Below, in pieces: positions 1 through 12,200 of a stretch of DNA of 64,000 bases. A program made the translations under genes and the position numbers. The notes beneath the pieces are model-generated. The model saw only the letters and a program-made list of their open reading frames with translations. It searched no databases and was not told where the DNA came from. Positions within the stretch are counted from its first letter, which is position 1; each line of letters begins with the position of its first letter. The stretch is from Persicaria tinctoria (taxonomy: Eukaryota > Streptophyta > Magnoliopsida > Caryophyllales > Polygonaceae). The DNA is taken from contig JBANSL010000001.1 in assembly GCA_037127255.1 (NCBI GenBank), forward strand, positions 29,878,501 through 29,942,500, given 5' to 3'.

Positions 1-392
1 GTGAAGATGGAGAAATGTTGTTCGATATCGAGTAAGCCTACTCGATATCGAGTTGACGACAGTACCCGATTTTGAGCTAGTCCGAGTCTTGTTAAGGTTC
101 TATCCCGAATCCATTGGAGATATTTTCGAGAGAAGATTCCCAACACATGAAGATTTAGATATTTTTATCTTTTTATCTATCCTAAGGGTTGAACAATTAA
201 TTACCCTAGGATTTATCTAGTTTTACTTATTTAGATTTATTTATTTCCTAAGTAGAATTATATCTTCTATGATAGATAGAGATATAGATAGAATTTCCTT
301 CCTTGATTAAGCAAGGATTGGAAGCCTATAAATAAAGCCTATAGGGCTGGTTTTTATGAATTCAATCATATAATTCTAGAGAAGGAGAAGAG

Positions 393-462
<70 letters not shown>

Positions 463-1366
463 GGCCGAGAGGAGTTTGTGAAGTGAGAGCGGAATTGGCT
501 TCCTTTGGTTGTAAGCTCTATTTGATTTATTAATGCAAGTTTATTTCCTTTTATTATTGATGAGTTTCCTTGCGACGAAGCACGAGTAGTCCTCCCAATT
601 CTAGGGTTGGGACGAGCCCAACGATAGCCCTGCGTGCTTGAGGTAAAGATCCGACCTTTATTATGTTTTGAGCATCTACTACCTTTTATGTGTTTATTAC
701 CTATTTAATAGAGATCCATGCTAACAACTTGGATTGAAAACATGTAATCGGTAGATACAATTAAGGTTTCTTGAAAGAGTTGCTTAATTGTTGGAAAAGG
801 CGAAAGCTTGATCCTTCGATGCGATTTGCATGATCATCGTTATTTATCCTACCTTATGCATGCTTGGTTATCGTTGTTGCAAACCCCGATCTTGGAAGTT
901 TTATTTCACATATTTTATTCCGAATTCCGAAAAGCTTTGTTCTTTTATTTTCGTTACTGTTACTGCTCGACTTCGACCACCCCTTGGTCGACATCGACTA
1001 CTGATCTTCGCTCGAGCAAAGATCGATGTTGCTTGTGTCTCTGCAGTTAAATCGATTTTGGCAAATCAACTCGACTACGACCAGGATCTACTCGACGTCG
1101 AGTTGCCTTACTCGTAGTTGACCAAATCCAGTGACTTTGCCTTGCTCGGATTCGACTTGCCTGGCCCCTGTCGACTAACCCTTAGTCGAGGTCGTGCACC
1201 CTGAAGTCGACAACCACTCGTGAGATTATTCCGCTGACACGCTTCGTCGAGGATCGATCCTGACTTCCTTTGCCTACATCAGGAGGAAGCCTTGTAATCA
1301 TTTGCGTGGGCATAATCCGATTTGATCTGCTTTATTATATTTTGAACTCGATTTCCTCCTATAACA
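1..1366 (+). mobile_element. LTR of a TCGA-rich Ty3/gypsy-like family, cut by window start
   Basis: The sequence matches the complete solo LTR at 36434-38504 over most of its length. Shared parts include the TATAAATAAAG box near 330, the block around 640-690, and the end near 1366. The 3' part (960-1250) is full of TCGA-centred short palindromes (CTCGACGTCGAG type). It ends ...TAACA, followed by ACGAG, which could be one half of a 5-bp duplication. The first roughly 700 bases of the LTR lie outside the window. No protein coding is seen. Assignment to gypsy is inference from length and style; the pairing of the two copies is directly visible. Confidence 0.7.
395..458. repeat. (AG)n microsatellite
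   Basis: An uninterrupted AG dinucleotide run of about 64 bases just downstream of the LTR TATA box. The matching place in the 36434-38504 copy (about 37570-37590) has only a short imperfect GA tract, so the run expanded in this copy or contracted in the other. Confidence 0.95.
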
Positions 1367-1944
1367 ACGAGCCACACCGTTAAAGAGTCGTGTGAAGATC
1401 TTAAATTAGTTGTTTCATCGATATCCTTCTTGGCTACTTCAGTTACTTCTTCAGGTCACTCCCCTTGAACAAATTTTCAACATTTTTCCTTGATCGATGA
1501 GTATGTCCTCAAGCTTAAGTATCCATATGAAATAGTCCGTTGTTCCATCAAATGACTTTATTCACATCAAGTTGTCTAGCATCTTGTACCTGTAACACTT
1601 CACAGGTTAGATCTTGAATATGTTGTTTTAAAAAACTGACACAAACCTAGAACACACTAGTAACTAGGAAGAAAAACACAAAAAGTAAAAGAAAGAAAAA
1701 GAATTGAAGGGAGACCTAGGGTTACACAACAACTTGGATTTACACGAGCGATTTCCAAATTTGAACACATAAGTCATGAAACCCATGGATCAGCTCCGGT
1801 GAACCTGGCTCTTATACCAATTTGAAGATCGAGTTTCGCCTTTAAAACACAAGTTAAAACAAAATCGATAAGAACAACATGAGATTTGTTGATGCAATAT
1901 TCGGGATAAACCCTACTTTACGGGATCTCAAGAGGGGATATTTT
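1367..1944 (-). mobile_element. Minus-strand LTR-retrotransposon fragment: leader, primer site and LTR end
   Basis: This is a diverged second copy of 5941-6586. Read on the minus strand it has an LTR 3' end (...TCTTCA at 1823-1828), a 3-base spacer, a primer site, then untranslated leader down to 1367. Homology to the sister copy stops near 1944, where a gypsy coding fragment starts. The lower end abuts the LTR ending at 1366. No gag or pol of this element is present. Confidence 0.65.
1807..1819 (-). other. Primer-binding site, initiator-tRNA-Met type
   Basis: On the minus strand TGGTATAAGAGCC lies 3 bases after an LTR end TCTTCA. It differs at one position from the canonical plant site TGGTATCAGAGCC. 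The same variant occurs at 6457-6469, so it is a feature of this family and not a random match. Confidence 0.75.
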
Positions 1945-2240
1945 GATGCCGTGCAAATGTCGATGACTCCGGGTGACATTGAGGACAACATGAAGGTTCC
2001 ATTTGATGGTCCTATCACTCGCGAAAGGGCCGGGAGAATTCAAGATACAACTAAAGCCCTTCTTGTCCGTTACCAAGGAACAATGGAGCAAGGGTTCAGG
2101 CCACCCTGGATCACTTTGCTAAGGAGTACACCACCAACACAAGACTTGAGCTTGCGTCCACCCACAGAGCTCATGAAGACTCGTCAACATCCCCCTTGAT
2201 TGACACACACATATGTCACTCGACCAATCCTTTGTCGAGT
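1945..2240 (+). pseudogene. Gypsy polyprotein 3' fragment
   Basis: An open frame (about 1879-2199) includes a stretch reading GPITRERAGRIQ, a tail motif common in plant gypsy polyproteins (small gag/pol-end fragments of the form G-P-[IL]-T-R-x-R). Only about 85 codons look retroelement-like, and no RT, RNase H or integrase motif is present. The fragment is followed at once by a purine-rich tract and an LTR-like start, the order expected at the 3' end of an LTR element. It is broken on its left side by the minus-strand LTR piece. Confidence 0.5.
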
Positions 2241-2252
2241 GAGAAGGAGGAA
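2241..2252 (+). other. Polypurine tract
   Basis: GAGAAGGAGGAA sits directly before an LTR-like start TGTCGAGTGG. This is the usual plus-strand primer arrangement of LTR elements. Confidence 0.55.
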
Positions 2253-2862
2253 TGTCGAGTGGGCCTTGGATAATGCCGAGCCCATGTCCAGTATCTTGTG
2301 TTATATGGGTCGATTCTATTAAAATAATTAATTCTATTATTTCATGTAACTTAGGATTAATAAGGTGGAAGATTGTATCTACTCTAGATAGAAGTCTTGT
2401 CCACTAAGCTTTGAATTTCTATCTTAATTAGGTTTACTTTATCTTTAGGATTTAAATTCTATCTTTAAGCAAACCAAACCTCTACTCTTACAAGGTAGAA
2501 TTAGTTCATAGTTTTCTATTTAAACAACCTTATGTACATTGAATTAATTAGATTTGAATATATAATTGAGGAACCCTTTCAAGGATTAAAAGGTTCCCTC
2601 GATTACCAATACATAGGCTTCAACACTTTGATGTTCTTGGTCCTACTCGGCAGTCACTCAATCACCATCCAAACCATTCAATCAAACCATCACACAAAAT
2701 ACAAACCCTAACCTACTTCTGTCGCAAGAAGAAGAAGAGAATCTTCACTGGAAAGAGACCCGGACCGGCTCCGCAGGCCTCGGCGCTTGGCACCTGGTCT
2801 CCTGCGTACTCACGCTCGCTCCCGCGGCATCGCTTTCGCTGCCAGCAAACGGCCTCCCTGAC
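2253..2862 (+). mobile_element. Gypsy 3' LTR, truncated by the next element
   Basis: Starts TGTCGAGTGG after a polypurine tract and has no coding. It runs into the Athila-like LTR at 2863 without its own CA end and primer site, so its 3' part seems lost or displaced. The TCGAG motifs around 2220-2260 recall the TCGA-rich LTR at 1-1366, but I cannot show they are the same family. Confidence 0.45.
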
Positions 2863-4197
2863 TGATAACATCTATTTTAGTCATATTTTAGGACTGCATT
2901 TTCATATTAGTTTAGGTCATTTTCATGCATATTTATCATATTTTATACTTTATTTATTTTATTTTGCAATTTCGGAGTCTATATCTACTTTTTATTTATT
3001 TCAGGCATTTTGGGACAAATATTATGGAAATTCAAGAGTCAATTCGGAGCAGCGAGAATCATTGGATCGGATCTTGGAAGCTAAAGTGCGATAAGTTCCA
3101 AATTGAAATCTTATGGGCTGAATTTGTAATTAGGTGTTGGGTTCGGTTTTAATTCCTAAGTTATGTGGGCTGAACTGTAATTTATCAAATTTCTTTTTAT
3201 ATATATACTCGTATGAACAGAGAGCAGAGGGAAGTTCAGACTTTGGACCCGCAAAGCACTTCAGCGGCTATCGTTGTTTTTAGTTTACCTTTGCTTTCGT
3301 TCTTTTCGGTATTACATTCTAGATCGAGGACGAAGTTTTCGATTTGCATATTATTCTAAACTTTGATCTATTTATGTCTATAATTTATTTCATCATTTAT
3401 TATATTATGTTTGGTTGATTTCTCCGTTCTAGGGTTTGGGTGATCCCAACAATTATTTGGCAGCATTGGTATTAATATTCGTTTGTTTGAGAACTTGTTA
3501 GATTCAATCCTAATGTGCTTAATCTAATTGATTTCATGATTGATTAGAGTCATGTTAGAATTTGAGACCAAAAGGAGATAAGACTAATAGGCCAATTAGA
3601 AAAGGGTTTGAGGCCGAAAGGTGATAACTTACTCTCAGAACCTTAGGATTGAACCTGGAATTTTATTATTTTGAAAGCCTTATAGAATTCCTTGTGGATT
3701 AATAGCTATCGTAGAAACTCTAGGTCGAGATTGTATTTGATTGAGCACAGAAGCGGATATTGATGCAATTAAGATCTAGGTTCTAAGAGCGTAAAGGGTT
3801 TGAATTGGTTGCTTGAGACCGAAAGGAGATGGTTAACCAATTTAGGCACAATTACTATGAGACTGAAAGGAGATTAGTAAGTACCTTATATAGCTACCTT
3901 CAACAAACTCAGACAATGTGGCACGAATATCATTATTAATCTACTAGATGATTGTTGTGGTGATCCTTTATCCTAGATTTACCTCGTATCTATTGTGTTT
4001 GAATACCACCTTTTTGTATAGGTTTTTTATTATTAGTTGGTTACCTTCTCATCCTTATAAATATTTGTCCTTTAGTATATTGGCTTAGTTTAATCAGTTT
4101 GAATTTACAATCGATACCACATAGTCCCTGTGATTCGACACTCGATATACTACAACTGAACCCCATACACTTGTGGGTGTAGGTTTAGCCTATATCA
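2863..4197 (+). mobile_element. Athila-like 5' LTR
   Basis: 1335 bp bounded by TGATA...TATCA (a 5-base inverted end) and followed 6 bases later by a tRNA-Asp-type primer site. Athila/Calypso elements are known for LTRs of this size and this primer site. A TATA-rich stretch near 3198-3208 could be the promoter. There is no coding. Confidence 0.75.
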
Positions 4198-4203
4198 AGT
4201 TTT

Positions 4204-4221
4204 TGGCGCCGTTGCCGGGGA
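4204..4221 (+). other. Primer-binding site, tRNA-Asp type
   Basis: TGGCGCCGTTGCCGGGGA is the well-known primer site of Athila/Tat-type gypsy elements. It is intact over 18 bases and correctly placed 6 bases after the LTR end. Confidence 0.9.
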
Positions 4222-5940
4222 CTATTGTTTGTATTGGTTGTTTATTTAGATTGATTTTTCTAAGTCATTCTTTTACTTTTGATTCATTTTCTTTTTGTTT
4301 TTCATTAACGGTTTGTGCTCTTGATATGGATTATCTTTATTATTGTGAGTTTTGTGGAGCTTTTGGTCATGTAGCTAGTGATTGCCCGGTGTTGAGAGCT
4401 CCATTTGGGAAGGAACAAGAGGTGTAATACACTTTGCATCCTCACCTTTCTTACGAGATGGACCTCGGTGAGGGATACGCACCATCTGGGTGTCGAGATC
4501 AATCTTCACAAAATTCTCAACAATCGTCCAAGCTGAATCATATGGAGAAGTTATTCGCTGAAATGGAGACTCGACTTGAGATTATCCAAGCCAATTTTGA
4601 AGATGAGATTATGCGGATCCAAGAGGCTCAACAAATGAAACTCCCATGTCCTCTAAATTTTTTATCAGTTCAAGGTGAGACAGTGACAATGACGATTGCA
4701 CTGATGTCTTTCTTGAGATACAGGTTTTCGAAGACATGGAGATTTTAGAGCATAAGGAGTGGGTTCCATTGTTCGAGTTTAGCGAAGACACAAAAGGAAG
4801 ATATGGTAAGAAGAGGAAGAGCACTTTCCTATGAAGCTCGAGTGAGAAACAATCGCATCTATTCCGCTCCAAGAAGACGCTGCTGGATGGATGGATTGAG
4901 TTATGGACCATCCATCTTAGTTTTGCATTTCCTGAGGTAATTAGACTTCAAATAAACTGCAATATTTATTGATATGTGCTATGAGGGTATTTTAACCATG
5001 CATCTTAGTTTTGCATTTCCTGAAGTTGCATGAGTTGAGTTTATTGATTTTTATTAACATGTGACTAAATGCAACTGCAATATTTGTTTTCATGAACCTT
5101 AGCCTTTGATCATTCTGCTGGACTTTCATTTATTATGTGCTGATTTCATAAAGTTTGTTTGATCTTAGTGCTCATCACCCGGTGTCGAGTTTGTTCGGGT
5201 GGTTTTGATTTGCATATGTGTTGCTTGAGTTGTTATAGTGCTTGTTATTATCGAATATTGGTTCCTGGTTGCTGTTATGATATTGCTATGCTGGATAGGT
5301 CGGTGTCTGCTGCTGTTTTTGTGTTTTGCGCAGGCCCTAAAACAAAGGAGATGCTGCCTGAATTTTTTAAGATATCACATAAGGTTACAAAACACTTCTT
5401 GCACTACTACCTCGTATTAGGATGGGCTGAATTGCTGAATTGTGCTCATGATCTTGCCTGATTCTCTGGTGAGTTCCTCTACCTCTTACTCTTTCATTCT
5501 CTACTTTGGGGACAAAGTAGATTTTAAGCATGGGGGTGGGGAACTACTAGTGTGACTCTGTTTTTGCATATAATTTTTTTGTTTCTTTCCATTTTTCTTT
5601 TTCATGTGCATTTCATACATTGCATTCGCATTAGATGTTTTGAGATGAACCCTTGCTTTAAAAATTCCTTGCTCTTCTTGAAAAACATGTCATTTCATTG
5701 ATTGAAATTGGTCGATGATATCCTACAAGACATGTTGAAAAAGGCTTGTGATGATTTGGATTATTGGGTAGGCAAGGACACATAATTTATCCAGATTTGA
5801 CTATAGAGACTGATTATTGTCCATTTTAAAGTTAAACAAATGATACAATATGGAAATATGGCTAGGCAAGGACTTAGTCAGGTAGAGAGGTTCGAGAGCG
5901 TCCCAAAGAATATTAGGACTAGTGATACTTACAACCTGAC
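4222..5940 (+). pseudogene. Athila-like interior, heavily deleted
   Basis: Only remnants of the internal region are left. A short frame around 4326-4427 carries CEFCGAFGHVASDC, a C-x2-C-x4-H-x4-C zinc knuckle of gag type. Around 5500-5544 lies GGGGACAAAGTAGATTTTAA followed by a purine-rich tract (GCATGGGGGTGGGGAA), like the sequence near the 3' end of Athila interiors. No protease, RT, RNase H or integrase motif is present between them, and no 3' LTR is recognised before 5940. The small frames (4434-4748, 5159-5461) show no known motif and are not proposed as genes. Confidence 0.55.
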
Positions 5941-6456
5941 GAGCCACGCCGTCAGAGAGTGGTATGAAGTTATCAGAATGAGCTGCTTCATCGAGATCCT
6001 TCTTGGTTGCTTCAGTGGGTTCTTCAGGTCACTCCCCTTGAGAAAATTTCCAACATTTCTCCTTGATCGATGATTATGGCCTTAAGCTTAAGTTGCCATA
6101 TGAAATAGTCTGTTGTTCCATCAAATAACTTTATTCACATCAAGTTGTTTGACATCTTGTACCTATAACACTTCACAAGTTAGATCTCGAATATGTTGTT
6201 AGAAAACACTAGTACAAACCTAGAACACACTAGTAACTAGGAAGAAAAACACACACAGTAAAAGCAAGAAAATGAATTGATGGGAGACCTAGAGTTACTG
6301 AACCCACAAATCTGTATTGAACCTGAAAAATAATTTTTTTAAATGAAAAACAGGAATAACAAACAGAATCAGAAGCGACACAACAACTTGGATTTACAGG
6401 AGCGATTTCTAGATCTGCACACCTAAGGAAACCCATAGATCAGATCCGGCGAACCT
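5941..6456 (-). mobile_element. Leader of minus-strand LTR retrotransposon, second copy
   Basis: Homologous to 1367-1806 in the same orientation, with many substitutions and a 60-base region (about 6310-6370) absent from the first copy. On the minus strand it is the untranslated leader downstream of the primer site at 6457-6469. No gag frame is recognised. Confidence 0.6.
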
Positions 6457-6469
6457 GGCTCTTATACCA
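6457..6469 (-). other. Primer-binding site, initiator-tRNA-Met type
   Basis: TGGTATAAGAGCC on the minus strand, 3 bases after the LTR end TCTTCA (6473-6478). Identical to the site at 1807-1819. Confidence 0.75.
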
Positions 6470-6472
6470 AAT

Positions 6473-7305
6473 TGAAGATCGAGTTTCGCCTTTAAAACAC
6501 AAGTAAAAACAAAATCGATAAGAACAACACGAGACTTGTTAATGCAATTTGGGAAAAACCCTACTCTGCGGGATCTCAAGAGGGGAGATTTGGTCCCAGT
6601 ATCCACTAAGCTTCAGAAAACAAGGTTACAAGTTGGATATGGTGGCAAAGAACCAAAACAAGTAACAATGGAACCTTAAAACAAAAACAAGAAGAGAAAA
6701 GAGGGGGAAGGAAGAGGAAGCTCCTTGAACGGGCAACCGAGAAGCGTCATAGAAGCTTTTCACGGAGATCTCTCTGTCACACCACTGGCGAGCCCAACTG
6801 GATCTCCTTCTTCCTGGACTCTACTCTCATATGAGCAAACGTCAATGGCTCCCTGCTTTCTCTCTTTCGTTTTAGGGTTTCTTACACTTGAGGCTCAGTG
6901 TGCACAATAGGTCGAGGAGTGCTTATGTAGCCCTTAGCAAGCTAGGGTTAGACATGAGATCAAACGACTCACAAGCTTTGGGACAGATATCATGTTGGGT
7001 TGGAGCATCCCAATATAAGAACAAGCCTTTAAATGATATTTAAATTGTGGTTATCATCTTAAGTCTTGAAAAAATATATGCACAATACATATCCATATAA
7101 CATGGTTACTACCTTAAGATCAAGGGATCCAAACCTTAGACATTCAAAATGTCTAGGGGGTCCTTGCAACCTTAAGCATATCTATGATGTTATAGGACTT
7201 GTATAACATATTATTTCTTGATCAGTAAGGCCATTATAAGTTTAAGTTCTAATGCCACACATATGCCTAACTTATTACAATATACAAGTTTAAACAATCA
7301 TAACA
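6473..7305 (-). mobile_element. LTR of the minus-strand retrotransposon (upper end approximate)
   Basis: The 3' end TCTTCA is fixed by the primer site. The 5' end is placed at TGTTATGATTG (7305 reading down) because it gives a TG...CA element of 833 bp. This choice is an inference, since no second LTR is available for comparison. A CTACATAA box on the minus strand near 6920-6927 could be the promoter. The plus-strand frame 6725-6910 is not supported as a gene. Confidence 0.5.
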
Positions 7306-7680
7306 TGGGGATATGATAGTCGGGTCAATATTGAATTGTGTCTTATGAGGTTCGAGTAGTTAGATTTAGGTCGGGCCATGTGTCGAGCAAATTTCATGTT
7401 TAGGACATTGTATCAAGTTGTGTCCATTTGGGTTCAAGTTATTAGTTTACTGGGTCAATTTCAACTTATTCTCAACTAACTATTTTAATTATAATCTAAA
7501 CTAAAACTAGTGCAAATAGTTGTATTTCAAGTCCATGTTTGGGTCATGCTAGCTACGAGGGATTAGGGATCGAAGAAAAGTGATCATACAAGACTATAGG
7601 GGTCAGCTATATACTATATAACACTCCTCCATCATGCCTTATTCTAAGGATCAGGCACGATGGATGAGTGTTACATAGTA
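7306..7680. other. No gene seen; diverged dispersed repeat
   Basis: About 7340-7560 shares phrases with 27740-27930 (around the shared CTAGTGCAAA and GGTCATGCT), so both look like old copies of one dispersed sequence. No open frame or motif. Confidence 0.4.
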
Positions 7681-7914
7681 CTCCCTCCGTTCCATAATAC
7701 ATGTCCTTTTAGTTTTCGACACGCTTTTTAATGAGCGAAAAACTCTATAAAATATTATTTTTTTAATTAATTTTTTTATATAATATGATATTTATTACTA
7801 ATAAGTATCATATTATATAAAAAAATTAATTAAAAAATAACATTTTATAGAGTTTTTCGCTCATTAAAAAGCGTGTCGAAAAGTAAAGGGATATGTATTA
7901 TGGAACGGAGGGAG
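7681..7914. mobile_element. Stowaway-like MITE (Tc1/mariner type)
   Basis: 234 bp with long inverted repeats starting CTCCCTCCGTTCCATAATAC and ending in the reverse complement, flanked by TA on both sides (7679-7680 and 7915-7916). These are the defining ends and target site of Stowaway MITEs. The arms pair almost to the centre, an AT-rich near-perfect hairpin. Non-coding; it would need a mariner-like transposase in trans. Confidence 0.93.
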
Positions 7915-7916
7915 TA

Positions 7917-8292
7917 TATAGTTGATAGTTGCAAGGGCTTTTTGTTCAATTCACATGTTTTGGGTGGCCAACGGAGAGGATTCGGTGGTTGGTGTTTCAA
8001 ACCCGGCTTTGTAGGGGAAGACGGAGAACTAGGGGGTGAGGGTGGAAGCCATGGCCCTTGGATGGTGGTGGCCTGCCGAAAGAAACCAGAAATTGCGAAA
8101 TCCAAGCGAGTTGAATCGATGGCAAGCCCGACCGAAAAGTCGTTGAGGCGACCTGTGGACATGCATGTGGCCCTAAAGGGCATGTCAAACGTTGAGGGAG
8201 GGAGAATAATTAATGAACATAGGAATGGAGACATTAGTAATGATCAGCTTGGGAAATCCAAGGAGAACAACGATGCTCTCATTAAGGAATGA
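7917..8292 (+). pseudogene. L1 LINE ORF1 fragment
   Basis: A frame of about 125 codons has GPWMVVACRKK, the G-P-W-M-x-V signature after the zinc-knuckle region of plant L1 ORF1 proteins. The following 60 residues are polar and basic, as in that family. The N-terminal RNA-binding part is missing and the fragment begins at the MITE. It belongs with the ORF2 fragments to its right. Confidence 0.6.
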
Positions 8293-9238
8293 ATGAATGT
8301 GAGAAACAATGGAGTGGATGCCACACCCCAAACCGCTTGGGGTAATATCCCTAAGGAGAAGAAGATCCAGCGTAATATCCATAAGGAGAGGAATCCGACC
8401 CCGATGCGGTTGTCTGGGAAGCCCATATTCGGGCTTCACTTGATGCTACTCTTGAATAGGAAGAAATCCTATGGTTTATGAAATCCCATGAGTAGTGACA
8501 TGTCCTTGGGGTCTACAACACTAAGTTTTTCCACGCTTCTACCATTATTCAGCGAAAGCATAACAAATTTGAAGGATTTAGGGCCGAGGAGGACCGCTAG
8601 GTTGATGAGTATAGTTGGAAGCTCTGGCTCTTAATTTTTTCAAAAATCTGTATCGGTGGGAGGCGATGGTAAGCTCCCTCAGGCCATTCCAAATATATTC
8701 CCACATTTACTTGTTGAAGATTGGGCTGCCCTAAACAACGAGGTTTCAGATGCTGAGATTCGTCAAGCGTTCTTCAGTATGGGGGATTTCAAATTGTCGG
8801 GCATCAATGGTTTCCAACCCGTGTTCTACTAGAAATGTTGGTTGACCGTTGGTAATTTTTCCACCGCCTTTGTCAGGGAATTCTTCATGTCTTCCAAACT
8901 GCCGGTTGGAGTCAACAATACTCTGATTGTCCTCTTGTCTAAGGTTGGTACACCGGAAGTTATATCCCAATTTTGTTCGATCAGCATTTTCAATGTCAAG
9001 CTTGTAAAGCCATCTCTAAAGTCATTATGACTAGAATGTAGCCTCTCATGTCTAAGCTGGTTGGGCATATGCAAGGAAGTTTCATTCCCGGGAGGTTCAT
9101 CTCGAACAATTTGTCATTTCCTAGGAACTCGTTCATTTTATGAGAAGGAAATAGGGAGGCAAAGGGTGGATATGCCTCATATAGGATCTTGATAAAGCTT
9201 ATGATTGTCTAAGCTGGGACTTCATCGAGGATACTCTG
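8293..9238 (+). pseudogene. L1 LINE ORF2 (reverse transcriptase), left half
   Basis: Frames broken by stops and shifts carry TKFFHASTIIQRKHNKFEGF near 8523-8580. From about 8740 to 9110 there is the RT N-terminal region (EIRQAFFSMG..., GINGFQPVFY, LPVGVNNTLIVLLSKV, GSFIPGR), then DLDKAYDCLSWDFIEDTL up to the insertion at 9239. These are conserved plant L1 RT blocks in the right order. Internal stops, for example after the VFY block, show it is dead. The reading resumes after 20201. Confidence 0.85.
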
Positions 9239-12200
9239 TGTAACGGCCCGGGATTATGATTCCCGGGTTACGTTTCGAGGGATGAAACCCCTCGTTAGGA
9301 TCTTGCGCCCCGAGTACAGGTTGAAGGATTGAAATTCTATCCTAACATTTTAAAGTGGGATTTCATACCCAAAATTCGAAGGGATCGTTGGAATCCCCGG
9401 GGAAGTCCCTTGTACTTGTCATAAGTCTAAGCGTGGAAAACCAAAGGTTACACAAATAGCGGAAGTAAAGCATAATACAAAGGGGTGCCACGGCAGAGCC
9501 GGGTCAAAATATGATCAACCATTCAAATTCGAGCCGTAATTAAATTGGTCAAGTTGGAATCTCAAGTCTCTCTTTCCGCCATGTTAGACCCAGTGGTCAT
9601 GGACTCAAATCAGCATCAACGGTATTAAGCATAACGGATACCTAAAACGTTTGATATGGGGCGGGATCAGATCGATGCCCACTTTAGCTCTGCATCCCAA
9701 CCCTAAGCACACATATACGCTATACCTAATAAAGATGCTTCTAGATGCATGGCGGGATATTAACACACTAACATGCTCCTAAGATCAAGTGCATAATAAT
9801 AATAAGCCCTTAACACAGAATACCAAGTGGTATATCCCTCTCCTACCTCCACCCCCTTCCGATAGGGCGGAGACTGGCCAGCTCGTGAATGCATTCCATC
9901 ATACTCGGGCGGCACGCATGCCTAACCCGCTCCGCAATAAAGCCCGCAGGCATCTCATAATATAAGGAAGTTCATGACTCGATTGACTCAGGACGGGACC
10001 CGATGAGACTAGGTCGTCCTATAACCCTAGCAATGACTCTAGTTACTTCACAGATAACGGCCGTTCTGTTTACATACATATAAAGAAATAGAATGCTCAA
10101 CGGTCGATGCAACCTAGCATGTTACTACATGGCATGCTGATCATGAATGCAAGCACCTAGTATATCATGCACCTAAAGCAGGGAATAGCTCTATTCAATC
10201 TGAGTAAGCTCCGAAGAGACTTACCTGGCGGTGCAGAACAGCAAGGCAAGTATTACGATAGATTAAAGATCACCTAGATACATATAAGAACACGTATATA
10301 AGTCTACGTCTCATAATCCAAGCACTCAAGCATATCATTCAACGAGAATAGTAACCATATCGCAATCATCGTTCCGTCAAGTTCAACCATTCATCATATT
10401 GCCACATTCCACAAGACCATATCATTCTCATCATTCCATTCAGCCGCATTCAGGTATTCTCCACAACATATCCGCAATAGTAATCCGCATATCACATATA
10501 CCAAGTTCATCATATTCAGCATATCTCGAAAGCATAAATTAACGATACACAAGTCTAACACTTTATCAGGTCACTATTCAATCAATTATGCCATTAGCAC
10601 ACACCAATCATGATATTAGTCAGCCATTCACATCAATCATGCTAGTTAGTCACCGATCACATAATTCCCGAGTTAGTCCCGAAACCGCTTTAAAATCCGA
10701 ATCAACTAGTTATAAATTCCGACTCTTGAAAACACTCATCAATTCCTCTTTCAATTCGAGTCCGATAATTTATCTTTTCAAATCACCATAATATTACATC
10801 TTTAATCTCAAAATAACCTTTTATATTTTAAATCTGAATTAACATCATATAATATTTTAAATACCATTTATTAAGCACTTTCATAAAATATTTTCAAATC
10901 CTTTAAAAAATCCAACCATTTTTATTTAATAAAATCAGTCATTTCTAATTTACCAAACCGACCCCGAAATCGAATTCAAAGGAAGAATGGACCAAATACA
11001 TCTCCTAATTAAAACCCAACATCTAGACTAGAAAAATTAGGCCCAAAGTTCCCTCTTTTTAGAACAATGAACCCGGCCCAAAAATTAGGCCCAAAGGCCA
11101 TTTCTCATTCTCCCTATTCATCTGTCCGATAGGAGAGTTTTTAAAAAAAAGAAGGGGGCCCCAGCTGACTGGACTGGAGACGGGGCAAGTGGGAGCGGGA
11201 CCCACAGGGTCTTCTTCCCCATTTTGCTGTTCGAAAACAAGCAGAACGGAGGGAGCACCATTGTTCAAAACCGAAGGGGAAGAAGAAAGAGGAGGCCGGC
11301 GGTGATGGAGCTGGACTCCGACCACTCGATTCGACTACTCCGACGCACTCACACACTGGACAAGCAAGGAATAAAATAAGGAGGAAAGGGAGAAGGCTCA
11401 CTGAGGGGTCTCGACACTTCGCCGGGGAATCTTCGTCGGAACTCGATTCGGCTTCGCCGGAGATGGAATGGTCCTAGAATGAGGGCAGAGGTATTAAAGT
11501 CGGAACCTTTACTGGGTTTCTGATCGAAAAGAGAAGAGGGCTTACCTGGGTTCTCGGAAAACAGGGAAAGGGGTGCTGGTGGAAGGCGTCGGCGCCGGCG
11601 CTGGGCTCCTGGACGGCTCATCCCCACTTCGGCGCCGCCTGGTAGTGTCTCTGGACGTCGGGGAAGGCGCTCGGGATGCAGGCTGCTCGTTGGGAGGGCG
11701 GAGTCCGGGTGCTGGCGCAACTCGAAGGGAATGGAGGTGGCCGGTGGGTGTGCGTTTGGACTGGTTTCGAAAAGAAAAACAGGGGGATGGGGAGCTCTGC
11801 TACTCGGCGAAACAAAGGAGGTGGAGCTGGTGGCCGTCGGGCGTCGTCGGAGCTCGGAGAAACGAGGCAAGAGGAGGTGTGTTTGGATGCGTGTGGTGGC
11901 GGTAAGGTTAAGGAGAAAGGGGGGAGCTTTTGTGGGTTTATAATGGAAAAGGGCAATAGAATGTGGGTAATTGTGTGTACTGGGGAGAGAGTGCAGAGAG
12001 AGAGAGAGGATGAAAGGGAAATTGGGTGTCTGAACAAAATGAAATTAGAGATTGGGTTCAGAGTGAAGTGGGGGCTGATTGGGAAAAGCTTGTTTGGCAG
12101 CTTGCTAAAGATGGAGGGTCAACATCTGAGAGAGGAAAAAGGAAAAGGTAGATATTACACTAATTTGGGGATGGAACAAGCTGGAAGGTTGATTGTTTTG

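Noticed and set aside
2858..5940. CTGAC at 2858-2862 and 5936-5940 as target duplication of a complete Athila element
   Set aside because: The right copy is not preceded by an LTR end (...CA), and no 3' LTR is visible, so chance is as likely.
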